Source: Pedobacter ginsengisoli (GTDB lineage: Bacteria; Bacteroidota; Bacteroidia; Sphingobacteriales; Sphingobacteriaceae). Taken from it: a stretch of 64,000 nucleotides of DNA. Position 1 is the first letter of the stretch, and every line of letters starts with the position of its first letter. The stretch is taken from the NCBI RefSeq assembly GCF_030244015.1, contig NZ_JASSYX010000003.1, positions 868,001 to 932,000 on the forward strand, given 5' to 3'. A program made the translations under genes and the position numbers. Of this stretch, positions 60,485 through 64,000 are shown in pieces. The notes below the pieces were generated by a model. That model did no database searches and had not been told where the DNA came from. It saw only the letters and a program-made list of their open reading frames with translations.

Positions 60485-61495
60485 ATGGTAAGTACCTTAT
60501 TGATTGTTGTAATTGTGCTGGCGATTGCCTTTGATTATATCAATGGCTTTCATGACGCGGCAAACTCCATTGCGACGATCGTTTCTACAAAAGTGCTGTC
60601 TCCATTTCAGGCGGTACTTTGGGCGGCAGTGTTTAATTTTGCTGCCTATTTTTATTTTACGGACCACAAGGTCGCCAATACTATAGCCAAGACTGTAGTA
60701 GAAAATTTCATTACGCTTGAGGTCATCCTTGCAGGCTTGCTTGCTGCCATTATGTGGAATTTATTTACCTGGTGGTTTGGAATACCGTCCAGTTCTTCTC
60801 ACACCCTCATTGGTGGTTTTGCCGGGGCTGGTATGGCCAAGGCGGCAGCGTTGGGCGCAAACGTCATGTCTGCGATCAACCTTGCCCCGATCATAAAGGT
60901 TGTGGCATTTATAGTCCTGGCACCGGTCATAGGGATGATCATTTCTGTGATCATTTCCATTATTATCTTACACATATTTAAGTATGCGCGGCCTTCTGTG
61001 GCTGAAAAATGGTTTAAACGTCTGCAATTGATATCTTCCGCTGCGCTGAGCTTTACCCATGGTGGTAATGATGCCCAGAAAGTAATGGGAATCATCTATG
61101 TGGCGATGGTTGCGGGGAATGTACTGCATACCGGAGATGCTATGCCTGAATGGATACCGATCTCTTGTTATGCGGCGATTGCACTGGGTACCATGAGCGG
61201 CGGCTGGAAGATTGTAAAAACCATGGGCTCCAAAATTACTAAAGTAAATGCTTTTGAGGGTGTAGCGGCAGAATCTGCTGGCGCGGTGACCCTCGGTATC
61301 ACTGAGCACTTCGGTATCCCGGTTTCTACTACACATACCATTACCGGATCTATTGTTGGGGTTGGCCTGCTAAAGCGGGTATCTGCGGTAAGGTGGGGAG
61401 TTACAGTAAGTCTGTTATGGGCATGGGTACTGACCATTCCGGTATCGGCCACATTGGCGGCCATCGTTTACGGTGTCATCCATTTTTTATTTTAG
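60485..61495 (+). CDS. Inorganic phosphate transporter, PiT family
   Basis: A 336-residue membrane transporter of inorganic phosphate, proton- or cation-coupled. The duplicated signature is present in both halves: YINGFHDAANSIATIVSTKV near residue 20 and FTHGGNDAQKVMGIIYVAM near 195. Conserved PSSSSHTLIGGFAGAG and PVSTTHTITGSIVGVGLLKR also repeat. About nine helices are expected. It forms an operon with the PhoU-like gene and its stop overlaps the stop of the convergent plug-bearing gene by 4 bp. Confidence 0.96.
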   Translation: MVSTLLIVVIVLAIAFDYINGFHDAANSIATIVSTKVLSPFQAVLWAAVFNFAAYFYFTDHKVANTIAKTVVENFITLEVILAGLLAAIMWNLFTWWFGIPSSSSHTLIGGFAGAGMAKAAALGANVMSAINLAPIIKVVAFIVLAPVIGMIISVIISIIILHIFKYARPSVAEKWFKRLQLISSAALSFTHGGNDAQKVMGIIYVAMVAGNVLHTGDAMPEWIPISCYAAIALGTMSGGWKIVKTMGSKITKVNAFEGVAAESAGAVTLGITEHFGIPVSTTHTITGSIVGVGLLKRVSAVRWGVTVSLLWAWVLTIPVSATLAAIVYGVIHFLF

Positions 61496-62898
61496 AATCT
61501 CAGAACAACATTCACATCGGGATGGGCCGGGTCGGATAATATCCAGCCTGGCCCGTTTTTAATTAAACGGATGGCCTCTTCGTCATAATCTTTAGAAATG
61601 CCTTTGACGGTAACGACGTTAGTTGGGCGGCCGTTCTTGACGATAAATTTGAACACGGCTGTCTGTCCTGGCTTGGTTTCGCCGCTGAAACGGTTGGTTT
61701 TGATCAGGTATGCCTTAAACTTATCCCAGCCATTGGAAGGCCGGGCAGAACTTGTATCGCTTATGGAGCTTAAGCCCCTGATGCTGATACTCCCTCTTTG
61801 TCCGGGAGCACCTGTATTATTCTGAATATTCAACCCCGCAACTTTGCCCTGAACCAGTTGCTCCACATTCGCAACTGGCACATCCTGTACTTCTTTACCG
61901 GTCACGACAAAGCGGCTTCCTGTTGTCTGTTCCCTTGATCTTTTCTGGTAACCACGAATGACAACTTCGTTGGGATTGCTTTTATTTTCCCTGAGGGTCA
62001 GGACATTGGATTCATTGACCTTTGCCTGCGCAACTGCATTGTCATAGCCGATATAGGCAGCGGTGATCTGCGGGTTTTTCAGCATGCTATCTGAAGTAAG
62101 GGAGAATTCTCCGGCATTGTTTGTAAATGCCCTGATATTGGTTCCTTTGACAAAGATAGATGCGTTTTCAAGCGGTTGTCCGTTTGCCTGGTCAATTACC
62201 CTGCCTTTAATCACCGTGCCCGGCGGGCCAATTGTTTTTGCCGGCAAGGAGCTTCTGCTGAGCTGTGCCGCTTGCGGTTGTGCAACTGTTACTGCATCGT
62301 TCAGTTCTGTCTTTTCTGAAACAACAGGGGCAGGATATTTAGTGACCATGTTTTTCCTCTTCGCTTTTACAGTTGACGCATATGCGTTGCTTTTCGCGGC
62401 TTTAATCGCTTCTTCTACCGCTTTCGATGGTGCTTCGGCTTTCGATGTTTCGGCTTTCGATGCATTCGCTGCTGCAACCTGTGCCCCGGCTTTGATCAGG
62501 CTGTCTTTAAATTCTCTGGAGGCAATGGTCACTTCAACTTGTTTAGGTTGTTTAGCCTGTTTGGCCAGCGTATCCTGATAGTTATTTTGTTTCATCCAGA
62601 AGATGATGCCGACAGAAACGAATAATACTGCTGCTGTGGCTGCGATACTCAGACGCTGCCAGGTGATGACAGTTGCTTTTTTACTATGATGGTGGGCCGA
62701 AACACGCTCCTGCAATTGTTTTTGCAATAAGGAGATGGACTCCAGCGAACGTTTTGGGGCCGTACTCAGACCAGCCAGCGCTTCGGCCACGAAAGGATCT
62801 TCAAGCGCTTCGCGCTCTACCTTGTTCATGGCTTTGGCATCCAGCTTACCGTCGAGGTAATCCTCTAAAACTGCAATATCGATCCAATCCTTATTCAC
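61492..62898 (-). CDS. Anti-sigma-like membrane protein with plug and TonB C-terminal domains
   Basis: A 468-residue protein. The start is a GTG at 62898, overlapping the sigma gene by 8 bp. The first 70 residues (LEDYLDGKLDAKAMNKVERE) resemble the cytoplasmic zinc-finger-like part of anti-sigma factors. One helix spans about 82-102. An Ala/Lys-rich linker (SKAETSKAEAPSKAVEEAIK) follows. Next come a carboxypeptidase-regulatory-like domain (RVIDQANGQPLENASIFVKG), a receptor-plug segment (EQLVQGKVAGLNIQNNTGAP; GSISIRGLSSI) and a TonB C-terminal-like end (FIVKNGRPTNVVTVKGISKD). The VVIRGYQKR motif is shared with the divergent gene at 63567. Confidence 0.85.
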   Translation of the reverse strand: MNKDWIDIAVLEDYLDGKLDAKAMNKVEREALEDPFVAEALAGLSTAPKRSLESISLLQKQLQERVSAHHHSKKATVITWQRLSIAATAAVLFVSVGIIFWMKQNNYQDTLAKQAKQPKQVEVTIASREFKDSLIKAGAQVAAANASKAETSKAEAPSKAVEEAIKAAKSNAYASTVKAKRKNMVTKYPAPVVSEKTELNDAVTVAQPQAAQLSRSSLPAKTIGPPGTVIKGRVIDQANGQPLENASIFVKGTNIRAFTNNAGEFSLTSDSMLKNPQITAAYIGYDNAVAQAKVNESNVLTLRENKSNPNEVVIRGYQKRSREQTTGSRFVVTGKEVQDVPVANVEQLVQGKVAGLNIQNNTGAPGQRGSISIRGLSSISDTSSARPSNGWDKFKAYLIKTNRFSGETKPGQTAVFKFIVKNGRPTNVVTVKGISKDYDEEAIRLIKNGPGWILSDPAHPDVNVVLRF

Positions 62899-63469
62899 TA
62901 CTATTCCTTTCTATACAAATTTTCAAGTTCCGTTTTCCATTTTGTATGTAACTCTTCACCTTCTGCATATCATAACCGGTGAGGTCTGCTACTTCCTTAT
63001 AACATTTTTCCTGCAAATAGAACAAGTCTACACTCACACGCTGTTCTTCAGGAAGTGTTTCCATACACTTTTCCATGATGGTGAGCTTAGTTTCTTTTGT
63101 ATCATCGACATCAAGATGCACAAAATCGGTGTTTTCCACAAAAGAATCTTCAAGTGAAACTGTAGTGTGCCTGGAGTTTTTGCGCAATGCCATCAAACAG
63201 TGGTTGCGCGCCAGTACATGCAGCCAACTCTTAAAATTCTGCACTTCGTGAATCCTGAGCTTGACGACCAGTTCTTCAAAGATCTGCATGACTGCATCCT
63301 TGCTGAGTTCTTCATCCTTGAGGTAATTGAGGCAAACCCCGTATACCAGGTGCATATACTTGTTATAAAGTGTACCCAAAACAGTCAAATCGCCACTGCT
63401 TTTATAACTGGCGACCAAAGCAGCATCGTCCTGCTCCTGTATTTTGGTGTTGTTCTTTATAAACTTCAA
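62891..63469 (-). CDS. ECF RNA polymerase sigma factor
   Basis: About 192 residues. Region 2 (LVYGVCLNYLKDEELSKDAV; NFKSWLHVLARNHCLMALRK) and region 4 (CMETLPEEQRVSVDLFYLQE; YKEVADLTGYDMQKVKSYIQ) are clear. The start is uncertain: I prefer the TTG at 63467-63469, which gives KFIKNNTKIQEQDDAAL; a TTG at 63496 would add nine residues. The stop overlaps the GTG of the anti-sigma-like gene by 8 bp, so the two are coupled. A 70-100-bp gap separates it from the divergent receptor-type gene, a likely target. Confidence 0.88.
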   Translation of the reverse strand: MKFIKNNTKIQEQDDAALVASYKSSGDLTVLGTLYNKYMHLVYGVCLNYLKDEELSKDAVMQIFEELVVKLRIHEVQNFKSWLHVLARNHCLMALRKNSRHTTVSLEDSFVENTDFVHLDVDDTKETKLTIMEKCMETLPEEQRVSVDLFYLQEKCYKEVADLTGYDMQKVKSYIQNGKRNLKICIERNSSE

Positions 63470-63566
63470 GGGGTAGCGTTGTGGTAATTTTCTCAAGTAT
63501 AAAAATTTTTTTTGAAAGCGCTATGGAATTTATGTCATGCTTACATCATTAGGAAAAACCAAACGT

Positions 63567-64000
63567 ATGAAAAGGCTAATTTTATCGGTATGCATGTTGT
63601 TGATTCTGGCGGCTTTCAAGGCTGTTGAATACAACCCGATCACCATTACAGGTATTGTAACAGATCAAAGCAGCGGAGCACCGCTGCCAAACGCAGGAAT
63701 CTATGTTCCTGTGGCTCCAGATAAGCCCATGAAAAACGCTGGAGTAACTGGTCAAAATGGAAAATACAAGATTACTGTACCCTCCGGAACAAAGGAGCTG
63801 ACATTTACCGCCATCGGATATCATACTAAAAAGGTAAAAATCACCGGGCGGGTTATTGATGTCGTCCTGACGGCAGTACAAAATGAATTGGATGATGTTG
63901 TGATTCGTGGCTACCAGAAACGTGTTAAGGAAAAAACTACCGGAAGCAGTTATATTGTTACTGGAAAAGAGGTACGGGATGTGCCGGTTGCGAATGTGGA
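63567..64000 (+). CDS. Carboxypeptidase-regulatory/plug protein, partial
   Basis: The N-terminal 144 residues of a gene cut by the window edge. The signal peptide is KRLILSVCMLLILAAFKA. A carboxypeptidase-regulatory-like domain follows (TGIVTDQSSGAPLPNAGIYV; TFTAIGYHTKKVKI). Then comes DVVIRGYQKR and TTGSSYIVTGKEVRDVPVAN, which begin a TonB-receptor plug. It could be a SusC-like receptor or another barrel-less plug protein; the rest is needed to tell. It is divergent from the sigma gene and shares the VVIRGYQKR and VPVANVE motifs with the anti-sigma-like protein. Confidence 0.85.
   Translation, partial: MKRLILSVCMLLILAAFKAVEYNPITITGIVTDQSSGAPLPNAGIYVPVAPDKPMKNAGVTGQNGKYKITVPSGTKELTFTAIGYHTKKVKITGRVIDVVLTAVQNELDDVVIRGYQKRVKEKTTGSSYIVTGKEVRDVPVANV

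Noticed and set aside
62420..62475. Repeated TTCGGCTTTCGATG units as a possible DNA repeat element.
   Set aside because: They are within the coding sequence and encode the Ala/Lys/Ser linker of the anti-sigma-like protein, a simple low-complexity repeat.

Overview
The window looks like chromosomal DNA of a Bacteroidota bacterium, most likely a Pedobacter-like member of the Sphingobacteriaceae. The basis is the gene families present: FecR/ECF-sigma pairs, carboxypeptidase-regulatory/TonB-dependent outer-membrane proteins, GLPGLI and DUF6266 proteins, a TIGR04325 methyltransferase and LptE next to a sigma-54 activator. Several promoters also carry the Bacteroidota -7 element TAnnTTTG. No rRNA, tRNA, CRISPR array or intact insertion sequence was seen.

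Layout. 1-2006 (minus): a lipoprotein, an ECF sigma factor and a FecR anti-sigma factor that runs off the left edge. 2063-5325 (minus): a four-gene glycan cluster with a 3-amino-sugar branch (QdtA/FdtA ketoisomerase and DegT transaminase), a glycosyltransferase and a methyltransferase. 5691-12846 (plus): miaB, a sigma-54 activator coupled to lptE, a TPR-like protein, secG and groES-groEL. 12945-18108: serine dehydratase, small membrane proteins, a GDSL lipoprotein, lipB, a phosphopantetheinyl transferase and dcd. 18144-23885: an MG2/plug protein, a pair of enzymes for unsaturated fatty acid oxidation, a FabH-like synthase and clpS. 23984-30199: two tandem outer-membrane receptors, a NUDIX hydrolase and an acyltransferase. 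30196-34110: a LytS/LytTR pair, a 57-residue membrane peptide and an M28 peptidase.

34453-37163 is a BlaI/BlaR1-like pair whose M56 protease carries three TonB C-terminal domains and a receptor-plug domain. 37244-45738 holds sdhCAB, an HtrA protease, dapF and a PIF1-like helicase. 45893-52085 is an outer-membrane receptor plus GLPGLI protein facing a histidine kinase/OmpR-type regulator pair. 52166-53817 is a scar: a Rpn-like remnant and two DUF6266 genes. 54205-58591 has an SSB-tailed DUF3127 protein, an RNA methyltransferase, an HD hydrolase and the radical-SAM/UDG-like DNA repair pair. 58720-61495 is a PhoR-like kinase, a PhoU-like protein and a PiT phosphate transporter. The right edge is an ECF sigma factor, a plug-carrying anti-sigma-like protein and the start of a receptor-type gene.

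The strongest new signal is regulatory. (i) A dyad ACTAA-N4-TTAGT occurs twice before blaI and once inside the promoter of the receptor/GLPGLI operon 11 kb away. (ii) A direct repeat TTTAACA-N3-TTTAACA lies before htrA, before the same receptor operon and before the kinase/regulator operon. Together they suggest that one outer-membrane receptor operon is controlled both by a TonB-linked BlaR/BlaI protease switch and by an envelope-stress two-component system. (iii) A Pho-box-like repeat precedes the phosphate-uptake operon. All three are inferences from the sequence and need binding or expression data.
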